64,000 nucleotides of DNA. Origin: Paenibacillus daejeonensis DSM 15491 (GTDB lineage: Bacteria > Bacillota > Bacilli > Paenibacillales > Paenibacillaceae). The stretch is taken from the NCBI RefSeq assembly GCF_000378385.1, contig NZ_KB899674.1:1-64000 (forward strand), read 5' to 3'. Both the position numbers and the translations under genes were made by a program. The notes beneath the pieces were generated by a model that was not told the origin of the DNA, ran no database searches, and saw only the letters and a list, made by a program, of their open reading frames with translations. Each line of letters begins with the position of its first letter. The first letter of the stretch is position 1. Positions 26,163 through 35,134 of this stretch are shown piece after piece.

Positions 26163-26984
26163 ATGACTAGTATTCTCATGTGCTACCCGGAGGGACGGCA
26201 CAAAGCACTAACGCTGAGCTACGATGATGGCCGGTTTGCGGACCGGCGGCTGGTGGAGATTTTCAACCGGCATGGACTCAAGGGGACGTTTCATATTAAT
26301 GCCGGCCTGCTGGGTGCGCCGGACCGCCTAGATGCGGAGGAAGCGGGCAAGCTGTATGAAGGGCATGAGATTTCGGCCCATACGCTGACCCACCCAACGA
26401 TTGCCCGCTGCCCGAACGAGCAGATCATTCATGAAGTGATGGAGGACCGCCGCCAGCTGGAGCGAATTACCGGCTATCCGGTCCGGGGGATGTCATATCC
26501 GAATGGTTCCTACAGTCCGCGAGTGAAAGCGCTTTTGCCGGGACTCGGCATCGAGTACGCCCGCGTCGTAGCCAGCTCGGGTCAGTTTGGACTGCCTCAT
26601 GATCTGCTGGAGTGGCAGCCGACCTGCCATCATAACCATGATCTGCTGCAGCATGCCGAAACGTTTCTTGGCCTGTTCAAGCAGCAATACTTGTATTTGA
26701 TGTACGTCTGGGGACACAGCTATGAGTTCGACAACGACAACAATTGGCAGCTCATGGAGGAGTTCGGCGCCATGATCGGTGGTCAGCCGGACATCTGGTA
26801 TTGCACCAACATGGAGTTTGTGAACTATGTCCGAGCGTTTGATAATCTGCAATTTGCCGCTGACTTGAGCTTTGTCTCCAACCCGTCAGCAGCCAGCGTC
26901 TGGATCAAGGTAAACGGCGACACCGTTCAGGTGCAAGGCGGCCAGCAGGTACGGCTGGACAACCTTCCGCGCAAGCGGTGCTGA
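26163..26984 (+). CDS. polysaccharide deacetylase family protein (CE4)
   Basis: About 273 aa. NodB-type motifs: LTLSYDDG with the catalytic Asp pair near residue 24-25, and AHTLTHP with the two metal-binding histidines. RGMSYPNGSY corresponds to motif 3. No signal peptide is seen, which is unusual for cell-wall deacetylases, so it may act on cytoplasmic or released glycans. ATG 26163 follows AGGAGGGATAGG; a frame open from 26142 lacks an RBS. Tail residues 245-273 look beta-rich and are not part of the core. Confidence 0.85.
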   Translation: MTSILMCYPEGRHKALTLSYDDGRFADRRLVEIFNRHGLKGTFHINAGLLGAPDRLDAEEAGKLYEGHEISAHTLTHPTIARCPNEQIIHEVMEDRRQLERITGYPVRGMSYPNGSYSPRVKALLPGLGIEYARVVASSGQFGLPHDLLEWQPTCHHNHDLLQHAETFLGLFKQQYLYLMYVWGHSYEFDNDNNWQLMEEFGAMIGGQPDIWYCTNMEFVNYVRAFDNLQFAADLSFVSNPSAASVWIKVNGDTVQVQGGQQVRLDNLPRKRC

Positions 26985-27034
26985 CTCAGAGAAAACTCCT
27001 AGGGTGGGAAGTCATTACCTTGTAAAAGAAAGAG

Positions 27035-27076
27035 GGCATCTAGCTCGCTTCGTTTACGAGTTAGGTGCCTAATTTT
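27035..27076. terminator. bidirectional terminator between deacetylase and SMI1/KNR4 gene
   Basis: A 13-bp stem with G-U pairs, GGCATCTAGCTCG with CGAGTTAGGTGCC. TAATTTTG follows on the plus strand and CTCTTTCTTTT on the minus strand, so it can serve both converging genes. Confidence 0.75.
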
Positions 27077-27102
27077 GTGTCCCTATGGGTGAAAGGTTAG
27101 TC

Positions 27103-27549
27103 CTACTCACTAGGACGAAGACGGGCGACAAATTCTGTGAAGCTCAACGCCAGCACCTTTACATTGTCCTCCATCATCTGCTGGGCTTGCTCCGGGGTCT
27201 CGGCTTCGTCCTCTGCATCTTCACGCATCATGGCCTCTTCATGTTCCATAACCAGTACGGTAGGGGAACCGGGGGTATTCCTGTAATCCAGCAAATAATT
27301 GTTCCCGCTGCTCACGCTCCAGGCGATTGGAATGATGCGAGAAGGATCCGGGTTCACCTCATCTACAAGATCTCTGTTGGTAGAGATGAATTTGGCATCC
27401 AGAGGGTGAAAACGAATCTCCCAATCTCGTACCTCGCCATCTTCCATCAAATCATACGAAGAGCTCAGCATCCCACCCAACGCATGAAGGTATGCCTCGG
27501 GAAAGATAATTCCGTAATATTCTTGAATGGTTTGGATCGTGTTCTCCAT
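27103..27549 (-). CDS. SMI1/KNR4 (SUKH) family protein
   Basis: 148 aa, acidic. The pattern IFPEAYLHALG near the start, then NNYLLDYRNTPGSPTVLVME and a C-terminal VLALSFTEFVARL fits the SUKH fold. Many SUKH proteins are immunity factors to polymorphic toxins, but no toxin gene lies beside it, and others have housekeeping roles. Start ATG 27549 follows GGGAGGAATGA. A single gene on the minus strand between plus-strand units. Confidence 0.75.
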   Translation of the reverse strand: MENTIQTIQEYYGIIFPEAYLHALGGMLSSSYDLMEDGEVRDWEIRFHPLDAKFISTNRDLVDEVNPDPSRIIPIAWSVSSGNNYLLDYRNTPGSPTVLVMEHEEAMMREDAEDEAETPEQAQQMMEDNVKVLALSFTEFVARLRPSE

Positions 27550-27652
27550 TTATTCATTCCTCCCACGCACTGTCGCTTATCCATTTATTTAGCCAATAAT
27601 TTGTTGTAATGTCAATTCTTAATTCACTCCAATCAAAAGGAGGGCGTAATCG

Positions 27653-28822
27653 ATGGAAAAGGTGAAAAATCAGCTGCTGCCGGCCAAGCGTATCACGCCG
27701 GACAACGGACATTATTTCTACGGCTATTATGACAATCCGGCCTTCGACGGGGAAGCGCGGTATCACTTGTGTCATCGCGTCCCGTTCTATGATCGTTACC
27801 CGACGGCGGACGATACGGCCGAGTTGGGGATGATTGAGCTGGCGACGGGACGCTACATCCCGCTGGCCGAGACGACGTGCTGGAACTTTCAGCAGGGCAC
27901 AATGCTCCAATGGCATCCGGCCGCACCGAACGATGAAGTGATCTTCAACGCACGCGAGGACGGTGCTTGCCGGGGCGTCGTGTTGAATGTGCATACTAAG
28001 GCCCGCCGACTGCTGGAGCAGCCGGTTGTCAATGTGGATCCGACCGGACGATGGGCGCTCAGCGTCAATTTCGACCGAATGTTCGACTTCCGTCCCGGCT
28101 ATGGGTACGCGGGTAAACGCGACCGCTTCTATGACGAACCCCAACCGGCGGCAGACGGGGTCTATCTGACCGAGCTGGCAACGGGAGAGAGCCGGCTTGT
28201 CCTGTCGTTGGCGGAGATTGGCGCGCTAACCGGCGCTGACCCGGGGGCGAAGCTCCTGGTCAACCACATCAATTTCAATACGGACGGCAGCCGCTTCCTG
28301 CTCCTGGCCCGCAATTTCCCGACGGCGGGCGGCCACTGGAAGACGGCGATGCTCACCGCTAATAGCGACGGTTCGGACCCGTTCCTGCTCTCCGGGTATG
28401 CCAGCGCCTCCCATTATCATTGGCGGGACCGCGAGCAGCTCGTCATCTGGGCGAGCTCGCAAGTCGCATCGTCGCCGGGCGAGCAACTGCTGGTGCTGCA
28501 AGACCAGACCCAGCAGAAGGAGGCGCTGGACCCGGCATTCTTCCTGCGCGACGGCCACTGCAGCTACTCGCCCGACCGGAAATGGCTGCTCTACGACAGC
28601 TACCCTGATGCCGATCACTACCGCCACCTGTATGTATACGATCTTGTGCGCAGGCAAGGCCATACACTCGCCTCGTATTATTCGGACCCGGCAATCAGCG
28701 GCGACCTGCGCTGCGACCTGCACCCGCGCTGGACCCGCTTCGGCACGGCGATCTCGTTCGATTCCATTCACGAGGGCCAGCGTGCCATCTATTCTATGGA
28801 TGTGCGGGAAATTATAGGCTGA
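27653..28822 (+). CDS. beta-propeller protein resembling oligogalacturonate lyase (PL22-like)
   Basis: 389 aa, no signal peptide. Repeated blade motifs with DGSRFLL, SPDRKWLLYDSYP and HPRWTRFGTAISFDS suggest a TolB/PL22-type beta-propeller. Histidines recur at blade starts (NHINFNTDG, SHYHWRD, GHCSYSPD, DLHPRW), like the manganese-binding set of PL22 lyases. PL22 enzymes cleave unsaturated pectin disaccharides in the cytosol. Whether this protein is a lyase is not certain; many relatives are annotated only as hypothetical. RBS AAAGGAGGG. It precedes a rhamnoside locus, which supports pectin-related work. Confidence 0.6.
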   Translation: MEKVKNQLLPAKRITPDNGHYFYGYYDNPAFDGEARYHLCHRVPFYDRYPTADDTAELGMIELATGRYIPLAETTCWNFQQGTMLQWHPAAPNDEVIFNAREDGACRGVVLNVHTKARRLLEQPVVNVDPTGRWALSVNFDRMFDFRPGYGYAGKRDRFYDEPQPAADGVYLTELATGESRLVLSLAEIGALTGADPGAKLLVNHINFNTDGSRFLLLARNFPTAGGHWKTAMLTANSDGSDPFLLSGYASASHYHWRDREQLVIWASSQVASSPGEQLLVLQDQTQQKEALDPAFFLRDGHCSYSPDRKWLLYDSYPDADHYRHLYVYDLVRRQGHTLASYYSDPAISGDLRCDLHPRWTRFGTAISFDSIHEGQRAIYSMDVREIIG

Positions 28823-28881
28823 TCGTCATCATTTTTGTCCGAAGCGCAGAGCTGCCGCAGTAACTTTCCGATGTACTCTGA

Positions 28882-28917
28882 ACACTCAGGTGGAGGTTGA
28901 TCCACTTGGGTGTTTTT
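28882..28917 (+). terminator. terminator after the beta-propeller gene
   Basis: ACACTCAGGTGGA pairs with TCCACTTGGGTGT (two G-U pairs) and is followed by TTTTTG. Confidence 0.88.
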
Positions 28918-28966
28918 GTGCTGGAATGCAACGAACAGCGCCGCCATTGGACGGCGCAGCCGATTC

Positions 28967-29149
28967 TAACGGACACCACGACCGCTATTTTACTTGAAAT
29001 CGATGGTTTGAAATTGTAACGGCCATATACGCACCTATTTGCCTAGCCGGTGCCTAATGTAGCCTGATTTCACTGAAATAAGTGCGCGGGTGGCCGTTAA
29101 ATTGGCGAACCAGGCGAAATGGTTGAAATAAGCGCGTGGGTGGCCGTTA
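28967..29149. repeat. palindromic quartet of 24-bp units (type 1, copy A)
   Basis: Units of 24 bp start at 28967 and 29017 (core TAACGG...CGCACCTATTT type) and, as reverse complements (AAATAAG-GCGC...GGCCGTTA), at 29076 and 29126. Spacings are 50, 59 and 50 bases. Spacer sequences are not conserved with copy B at 47186, but their lengths are identical. The unit could fold as a 74-nt-arm hairpin with a 35-nt loop. Confidence 0.85.
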
Positions 29150-29369
29150 GAGCAAAATGAAAGATAAAAGCACCTTTTTTGACCAAAGGCACATTTCTTC
29201 ACTTGCAATATCCCCCTATATACCGCGTGACGGCACTGGAAAAGGATTGTGCTGTGAAAAAAATGTGTTACTTGCGGGAGCCTGCGCCATCCAAGCATAA
29301 TTGGTGTTGGCTGCAGCCCACTTAAACTACCGCATGGAGAGCTGGAACGAAAGGGGCGGTGTAAGGAAC
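29150..29369 (+). other. leader of the rhamnoside-type transporter operon
   Basis: About 220 bases between the repeat array and the first permease. I see no gene. A promoter is expected here but no convincing -35/-10 pair stands out. A GGGGCGG site lies 10 bases before the chosen start codon at 29370. Confidence 0.4.
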
Positions 29370-30269
29370 ATGTTCAAGAGTAGACGGTTCCAGTACAACA
29401 TTCCATTGTTTATTATGTTTGCTCCGATTATCGCTTATTTTCTCATTTTCAAGTTTGCTCCAATGGGTGGACTGGTGATCGCTTTTAAAAATTACAACTT
29501 TACCGATGGCATTTGGGGGAGTGCCTGGGTTGGACTGGATCACTTTCATACCCTCTTTACCAATCCGAATATGCTCAATATTTTGCGAAACACGCTGGTG
29601 CTAAGTTTCCTGCAATTGGTGCTTGGTTTTCCGTTTCCGATTCTATTGGCATTGATGATTAATGAGATCCGTCGATCGTGGTTCAAGAAAACCGTACAAA
29701 CCGCCGTTTTCTTTCCACATTTCCTCAATTGGGTCATTGTCGGTGGCATCGTGATTACGATTTTTTCTCAAGAAACAGGCATAGTCAATAACATCATGAG
29801 ATGGTTAACCGGAGACAGTTACCCTTATTTGTACAATACGGGCTCATGGCTTGCGATCTTCATTGGATCCGGCATTTGGAAGAGTGCAGGATGGGGAGCC
29901 ATTATTTATTTGGCGGCATTGGCCGGGGTCGACCAGTCCCTATACGAAGCAGCAGGACTCGACGGCGCCAGTCGTCTGAGACAGATGTGGCATATTTCCC
30001 TGCCTTCCATCCGACCCGTCATTTTTATCATTCTGATCCTGTCGATCGGGAGCATCATGGAAGTAGGGTTCGATCAGGTCTATATGCTGCAGAACTCAGC
30101 CGTTTCACAGATTGCCGATGTTATTTCAACCTGGAATTACAGGGTAGGCATAACAGGCGGAAGATTTAGTCTCGCGGCCGCTTTAGGATTTTTCGAATCC
30201 ATCATAGGTCTCATCCTGGTTTTGACGGCCAATTCGATTGCACGCAGATTTAATAATGGATTGTGGTAG
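29370..30269 (+). CDS. ABC sugar transporter permease, LplB family
   Basis: About 299 aa with six predicted helices. The family marks are IPLFIMFAPIIAYFLIFKFA early, MGGLVIAFKNYN, and the coupling loop LYEAAGLDGASRLRQMWHIS. It forms a heterodimer with the next gene product to import an oligosaccharide bound by the lipoprotein downstream. No ATPase is encoded; Paenibacillus importers of this type share an MsmX-like ATPase elsewhere. ATG 29370 is chosen because it starts just before the first helix; the frame is open from 29301. Confidence 0.9.
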   Translation: MFKSRRFQYNIPLFIMFAPIIAYFLIFKFAPMGGLVIAFKNYNFTDGIWGSAWVGLDHFHTLFTNPNMLNILRNTLVLSFLQLVLGFPFPILLALMINEIRRSWFKKTVQTAVFFPHFLNWVIVGGIVITIFSQETGIVNNIMRWLTGDSYPYLYNTGSWLAIFIGSGIWKSAGWGAIIYLAALAGVDQSLYEAAGLDGASRLRQMWHISLPSIRPVIFIILILSIGSIMEVGFDQVYMLQNSAVSQIADVISTWNYRVGITGGRFSLAAALGFFESIIGLILVLTANSIARRFNNGLW

Positions 30270-30278
30270 GTGATAATG

Positions 30279-31154
30279 ATGAGAGAATCGCAAGGGGACA
30301 AAACATTCGGTGTCGTCAATAACATCCTGCTCCTATTGTTCAGTTTGAGCTGTCTGCTGCCCATGGTTCATCTGATTGCCTTGTCATTCAGCTCGCAATC
30401 GGCCATTGTATCAGGCCAGGTCGGACTGTGGCCGGTTGGTTCGACTATACAGGCTTACGAGAAACTATTCGAAAACAGCCGAATTTTAACCGCTTTCAAG
30501 AATAGTGTCATCATTACGATTGTGGGCGTAGCTTTGAATCTGCTGTTTACAATCTTATGTTCATTTCCTTTATCCCGTTCTTACATGTATGGCCGGCGTT
30601 TCTTTACCTTGGCCATTGTGTTTACGATGCTGTTCTCCGGCGGGCTGATTCCCGGATATTTGCTGGTCAAGTCTCTTGGTCTAGTGGATACCTACGGCGC
30701 GATCTGGCTGCCGGGTCTGGTCAGTGTCTACAACATGCTGGTGATGCGTACGTTCTTTCTAGGGATTCCCGAAGAATTGGTGGAATCGGCGCGGATGGAC
30801 GGCGGCGGAGAATGGACCGTTTTGTTCCGGATTTTTCTGCCGCTTTCGCTGCCTGTTATCGCTGCCCTCGGGTTGTTCTACGGGGTGGGGCACTGGAATG
30901 CGTTTTTCAACATGCTTATTTTCATCCACTCTCCGGATAAACACAATCTGGCTGTCATGGTCCAACAGATGATTATGAGTCAATCTATCATGCAGGAGAT
31001 CGGCAACTTATCTCCCGAAGATTTTAAAACGATAACGCCAGAATCGATTAAATCGGCAGGGATTATCGTGATGGTTGTACCGATGCTGCTGGTTTACCCG
31101 TTTTTGCAGAAATACTTTATTAAAGGCATGCTGATTGGCGCAGTTAAAGGTTAG
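30279..31154 (+). CDS. ABC sugar transporter permease, LplC/YtcP family
   Basis: About 291 aa. Family marks are the GLWPVGSTIQAYEKLF segment, the helix-bordering SGGLIPGYLLVKSLGLVDTY, the coupling loop ELVESARMDGGGEWTVLFRI and the conserved ending KYFIKGMLIGAVKG. AGGTGA precedes ATG 30279 by 5 bases; ATG 30276 is also possible. It starts only 9 bases after its partner. Confidence 0.9.
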   Translation: MRESQGDKTFGVVNNILLLLFSLSCLLPMVHLIALSFSSQSAIVSGQVGLWPVGSTIQAYEKLFENSRILTAFKNSVIITIVGVALNLLFTILCSFPLSRSYMYGRRFFTLAIVFTMLFSGGLIPGYLLVKSLGLVDTYGAIWLPGLVSVYNMLVMRTFFLGIPEELVESARMDGGGEWTVLFRIFLPLSLPVIAALGLFYGVGHWNAFFNMLIFIHSPDKHNLAVMVQQMIMSQSIMQEIGNLSPEDFKTITPESIKSAGIIVMVVPMLLVYPFLQKYFIKGMLIGAVKG

Positions 31155-31177
31155 CACATAAAAGGAGGACTTATGGT

Positions 31178-32764
31178 ATGAAGACAATGAGAAAATCGGT
31201 TTCATTCATGCTTGCTTCATTAGTGGTATTGGTGACCATATTAGCTGCCTGCTCTGGCGGCAACAATGAGGGAACCACAGGTGGTGAAAGCGATCCGAAC
31301 GTAAAAAAAGATCCTATTACCGTATCGATGTATGATCGGGGTAACGTCCCCCCGGAAGTGGGCACGGTCGATAACAACTTATGGACCCAATGGATTAATG
31401 AAACCGTTCCAGTCGAATATGTTCCCGTACCGCGTTGGGAGTCTGTACAGCGGTTCAATACCCTGCTGGCCGCCGGCGATGCACCCGATCTCATCCTTGA
31501 ATACGATAACGCGTACCGTAATCAATTATATTTGCAAAAGCAATTAATGCCGATCGAAGAGCTGATTGAGCAGCACAGTGTGGAATACAAAGCATTGCTG
31601 GAGGAATTCCCGCTCCTGCGGCAATTGGGCACCAAATCGGATGGTCAACTGTATGAGTTTGGACGCTTGCTGGGCTACATACCAGGCGGATATCTGTTTA
31701 TCCGTGAGGATCTGCTGGAAGCAGCCGGACTAGAGGTGCCGCAGACTGTGGAGGAAGCATACGAAGCGATGAAGAAGGTCAAAGCGGATCAGCTGGCCAC
31801 GTTCGGCACCAATATGAGCGGTTACAATTGGATGGACGTTGCTTTTCAGAATACGACATGGGTGCTTGAGGATGGCGACATGGTGAAGGATTGGGAACGT
31901 GTTGCAGCTGCCACTCAATACAAGAAGCAGCTTTTTGACGAAGGGTTGATTGACAGGGATTTCATGACGGATAAAAATGGAGAGAAGGCGTTACAAGATT
32001 TTGTGCAAGGCAACACCTTCATGTTTGGATTCGCGGGGAATGCCTTACTCGTCTATAATAATTATGAAACCTTAAAAAGTAATGTACCCGATGCGAAGCT
32101 TGCTGTCATCCCGTTGCCACGCAGCGAGTTTGGGCAGTTCAGCCCCTATTTTAACGATCCGGTCCAGATGACCGGCGTGGTCAATATCAAAGCGGAAGAT
32201 CCGGAATCGGTGATGCGCTATGTGGATCTGATGAGCAGCGATTCGATGGCTCATACGCTGAAGTATGGACAGGAAGGCGTTCATTATGAGATGGTTGACG
32301 GCGTAGAGCAAACCTTGGATCAGGATAAGTATGAAAAAGAGGTCAGCTGGCTGGGAGACTATCGGATGTTGGGCGGACAACATATTATTAATGAATTCAC
32401 CAAGTATTTAGAGGATTTGGACCAGTCAGATCCATTTGATAAAGAGGTTCATACCCTGCTTGAAACGGCCTTTAACCTCTATATTGACAGAGAACGGCCA
32501 TTGCCGGAAGTGACCAAATACATGCCCGGGCTGCCGGATGATATCCAGTTTGTCGTCTCCAATGTCAATGAGCCTATGTCTGACCTGTGGAGCAGAGCCA
32601 TCGTAGGCGGTAGTAATGCAACGGTCGACAAGACGCTGGAGGAGGCCAAGACGTTGTGGTCAAGATCTGACGGCGAACAAGTCGAACAATTCTATTTGGA
32701 ATGGTATAGAGAAAACAAAGACACCTGGGTTTTCACAGAAGATCTCTACGATATGAATTTCTAA
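31178..32764 (+). CDS. extracellular solute-binding lipoprotein (LplA family)
   Basis: 528 aa with lipobox LAAC (Cys25). Typical large family 1 sugar-binding protein: short Gly/Asn-rich linker, then ITVSMYDRGNVPPEVG, RWESVQRFNTLLAAGDAPDL, and FGRLLGYIPGGYLFIREDLL. The ligand is inferred from context (a GH78 rhamnosidase in the same unit) to be a rhamnose-containing oligosaccharide. RBS AAAGGAGG. A strong hairpin without T tract follows. Confidence 0.9.
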   Translation: MKTMRKSVSFMLASLVVLVTILAACSGGNNEGTTGGESDPNVKKDPITVSMYDRGNVPPEVGTVDNNLWTQWINETVPVEYVPVPRWESVQRFNTLLAAGDAPDLILEYDNAYRNQLYLQKQLMPIEELIEQHSVEYKALLEEFPLLRQLGTKSDGQLYEFGRLLGYIPGGYLFIREDLLEAAGLEVPQTVEEAYEAMKKVKADQLATFGTNMSGYNWMDVAFQNTTWVLEDGDMVKDWERVAAATQYKKQLFDEGLIDRDFMTDKNGEKALQDFVQGNTFMFGFAGNALLVYNNYETLKSNVPDAKLAVIPLPRSEFGQFSPYFNDPVQMTGVVNIKAEDPESVMRYVDLMSSDSMAHTLKYGQEGVHYEMVDGVEQTLDQDKYEKEVSWLGDYRMLGGQHIINEFTKYLEDLDQSDPFDKEVHTLLETAFNLYIDRERPLPEVTKYMPGLPDDIQFVVSNVNEPMSDLWSRAIVGGSNATVDKTLEEAKTLWSRSDGEQVEQFYLEWYRENKDTWVFTEDLYDMNF

Positions 32765-32775
32765 TGGAGTAAGAT

Positions 32776-32811
32776 GGCTTCTGTCTGCAGCGTCCGTTGC
32801 AGGCAGGAGCC
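32776..32811 (+). promoter_or_regulatory. hairpin between binding protein and regulator gene
   Basis: A 14-bp stem with two G-U pairs, GGCTTCTGTCTGCA with TGCAGGCAGGAGCC. No T tract follows. It could stabilise the upstream transporter mRNA or reduce read-through into the regulator gene, as often seen after binding-protein genes. Confidence 0.6.
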
Positions 32812-32847
32812 TCATGTTAGGTTGAGATTGATAAGGGGTGAAAGAAG

Positions 32848-35097
32848 GTGAATCACAGAGTGAAAACGCGTTCATGGTTTAATCGCTTGCTATTCACCTA
32901 TCTGCCCATTTTTTACTTGTCTGCAGGCGTGCTTGTTTTTATTTTTCTGATGGTGATCAATCAGCTTATGGAGCGTCAAATGACGGACATGAGCGAAAGC
33001 TATGGAAAATATGTGACGCAGCAGATTGAATCCTCGTTGCAAAACATAGAGCAGCTCATGATTACCGAGATTCATAACAATCCGGAGATTAAGCAATATG
33101 TGTACGGAATGGAAGACGAGATGAACAACCGTTTTATGTTGGAACGAAGCTTGTTCAAGAATTTCAATTTCTATCTGATAGATTTCCCATTGATTGACTC
33201 GATCTATATTGTGCGTTTTGCAGACAATAGAGTGCTCAGCACGAGTGTGTCTGCGCCTCTGCATGAATTTGGGGACCGCTCATTTATTGAGCCGAAACTG
33301 GAAGGAGCGATCCCTCTGGAGTGGAGCGGGATCCGTCCGTTCAAAGTGTTCCCGGGAGATCAGAACGAATATGCCGTTGTCTCCCTTGCCAAATCGATAT
33401 CGCTGGGCTCTCAGACCCGCGGCATTCTCGTAGCGAATGTGTCGGTGGCCGCCATTCAGAAGATGGTTCGGGGGATGAATACGTTAAATGTCAGTTCGAC
33501 CTCGATTTATGATCAGAACGGGGTGGCCCTCTTTGAAAGCACGCAAGATTCCGGGACGATGCTCGCCTCAGTCAACTCACATTATACCAATTGGAATATT
33601 CAAACGGGGGTACAGGATAAGGTAAATTACAGTATTGTTTCCAGTCTAAAAGAGGTGTGGACCGTTATCGGTCTTGCTTCCCTGGTCTTATTTACAGGCT
33701 TAATGATCTATTTCGCTCGCAGATACACGTATCCCATTGACCGGATGATGAATAGTATCAAGAAATATTTGAAATCCAAACCCGATGAGCTGCCGGATAT
33801 TCTTCATGAGCATCCGGAATATATGGATCGAGCCGTGCACCATCTCATCGATGTGGCTAACCAGATCAGTGATGTGAATAAAGAGAATGTTCTGCATCGG
33901 CAAAAGCAATTTTTCGTTGACTTGATAGGTGGAAAAGTAGTGGAAGAGCATGAAAAAGATATCGAATGGATCAGAGAGTTGATGGGGTACTCGAAGTTTC
34001 ATATCGGGGTAGTCATGATTGATCGATACGATGAATTTTGCTCGGTCTATCCTGTACGCGACCAGTATCTGTTGAAATATGTGATGTCTAATGTGGCGCA
34101 AGAAGTAGCCAAAACGTATGAAGTGCCTATGGTGGTGGAGTGGCTGGACAGCGGGCGCATGACCCTGTTATTCAAATTAAAGGAGCAGGATCATCCGGCA
34201 GAAAAAATGGTAGCTTCGATCTGCGAGACCTTGCGGGAGTGGATTAAAAATAATCTCGATTATGCGGTATCAATTGGTATCGGAGCTTCCGCGTCAACGA
34301 TAACTGACGTCGCCCGCTCGTTTAAAGAAGCCGAAGAAGCACTGTCTTACAAAAAATCAGTCGGCGGGAACCGCGTGATTGCCTATTGGGAGCTGGAAGG
34401 CAATGTTTTCGCGGGGATGTACGAGCAACTACAGTCGATCCGTGATCTTGCCGAATCGTTTAAGCGACGCGACATGGAATGGCAGATACACTTTGAGCGT
34501 CTGATGGATACCGTTCAAGGGAAGTATTTTCATCATCATGATATGGTGAATTTATTGAATTTCATGTTGTTTCACATCTCCAAAGAAGTATCCGACCTAC
34601 CGCTGTCTTATCGTGAAATCTGGGAGAGTGCAATGGGCGAGTTGAGCAAAGAATTGGAGGTTTTCGATTCTGTCAGCCAATTGAGGTCTACTATTGAGGC
34701 CATCCTGAGTGCAACGATTGAACAAATGAACAAATTGCGCCAGGGCCGCAATAGTCAGGAGCTGCTGCAAGAAGTCAAGGTTTACATTGAGCAGCATTAC
34801 AGCAACCCGGAATTGAGCCTGCAGCTATTAAGCGATCAATTCCAGATGAATCAGAGTTACTTGAGCCGGTTGTTCAAAGAGGCGTACAGTGAAAATTTCG
34901 TAGATTATGTTACGAGGGTTCGTATGGATCGAGCCCGCTACTTGCTGACGCATACGGACGAGCAAATTCAACACATCTCACAGCAAGTTGGATATGCGCA
35001 TTATTTTTCATTTAACCGGATGTTTAAGAGAGTATCGGGTGTGACACCCGGTGAATTTCGCAAGCAGTTTACCTCCTCGCAGCAGGAAATCAAATAG
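32848..35097 (+). CDS. membrane-bound AraC-family regulator with extracytoplasmic sensor
   Basis: 749 aa. A helix at about 14-40 and a second at about 270-290 (WTVIGLASLVLFTGLMIYF) bracket an extracellular Cache-like sensor. A cytosolic linker with a degenerate GGDEF-like segment (YAVSIGIGASASTITDVARS) follows. The last 100 residues are the AraC DNA-binding domain (LSLQLLSDQFQMNQSYLSRL; ISQQVGYAHYFSFNRMFKRV). Such one-component regulators sense sugars outside and switch on the neighbouring transport operon. GTG start with AAGGGGTGAAAG. Confidence 0.88.
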   Translation: MNHRVKTRSWFNRLLFTYLPIFYLSAGVLVFIFLMVINQLMERQMTDMSESYGKYVTQQIESSLQNIEQLMITEIHNNPEIKQYVYGMEDEMNNRFMLERSLFKNFNFYLIDFPLIDSIYIVRFADNRVLSTSVSAPLHEFGDRSFIEPKLEGAIPLEWSGIRPFKVFPGDQNEYAVVSLAKSISLGSQTRGILVANVSVAAIQKMVRGMNTLNVSSTSIYDQNGVALFESTQDSGTMLASVNSHYTNWNIQTGVQDKVNYSIVSSLKEVWTVIGLASLVLFTGLMIYFARRYTYPIDRMMNSIKKYLKSKPDELPDILHEHPEYMDRAVHHLIDVANQISDVNKENVLHRQKQFFVDLIGGKVVEEHEKDIEWIRELMGYSKFHIGVVMIDRYDEFCSVYPVRDQYLLKYVMSNVAQEVAKTYEVPMVVEWLDSGRMTLLFKLKEQDHPAEKMVASICETLREWIKNNLDYAVSIGIGASASTITDVARSFKEAEEALSYKKSVGGNRVIAYWELEGNVFAGMYEQLQSIRDLAESFKRRDMEWQIHFERLMDTVQGKYFHHHDMVNLLNFMLFHISKEVSDLPLSYREIWESAMGELSKELEVFDSVSQLRSTIEAILSATIEQMNKLRQGRNSQELLQEVKVYIEQHYSNPELSLQLLSDQFQMNQSYLSRLFKEAYSENFVDYVTRVRMDRARYLLTHTDEQIQHISQQVGYAHYFSFNRMFKRVSGVTPGEFRKQFTSSQQEIK

Positions 35098-35134
35098 ATC
35101 ATGACCATCAACTTTAACGATAGGATGGGTGATT

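Noticed and set aside
27085-27609. 174-codon plus-strand frame opposite the SMI1/KNR4 gene
   Set aside because: The minus-strand protein has a recognisable SUKH pattern and a good RBS; the plus frame has neither.
28967-29149. Insertion sequence or MITE ends
   Set aside because: There are inverted units, but no transposase and no visible target-site duplication was found. The two-plus-two unit layout with fixed spacing does not fit a simple MITE, although a non-autonomous element cannot be fully excluded.
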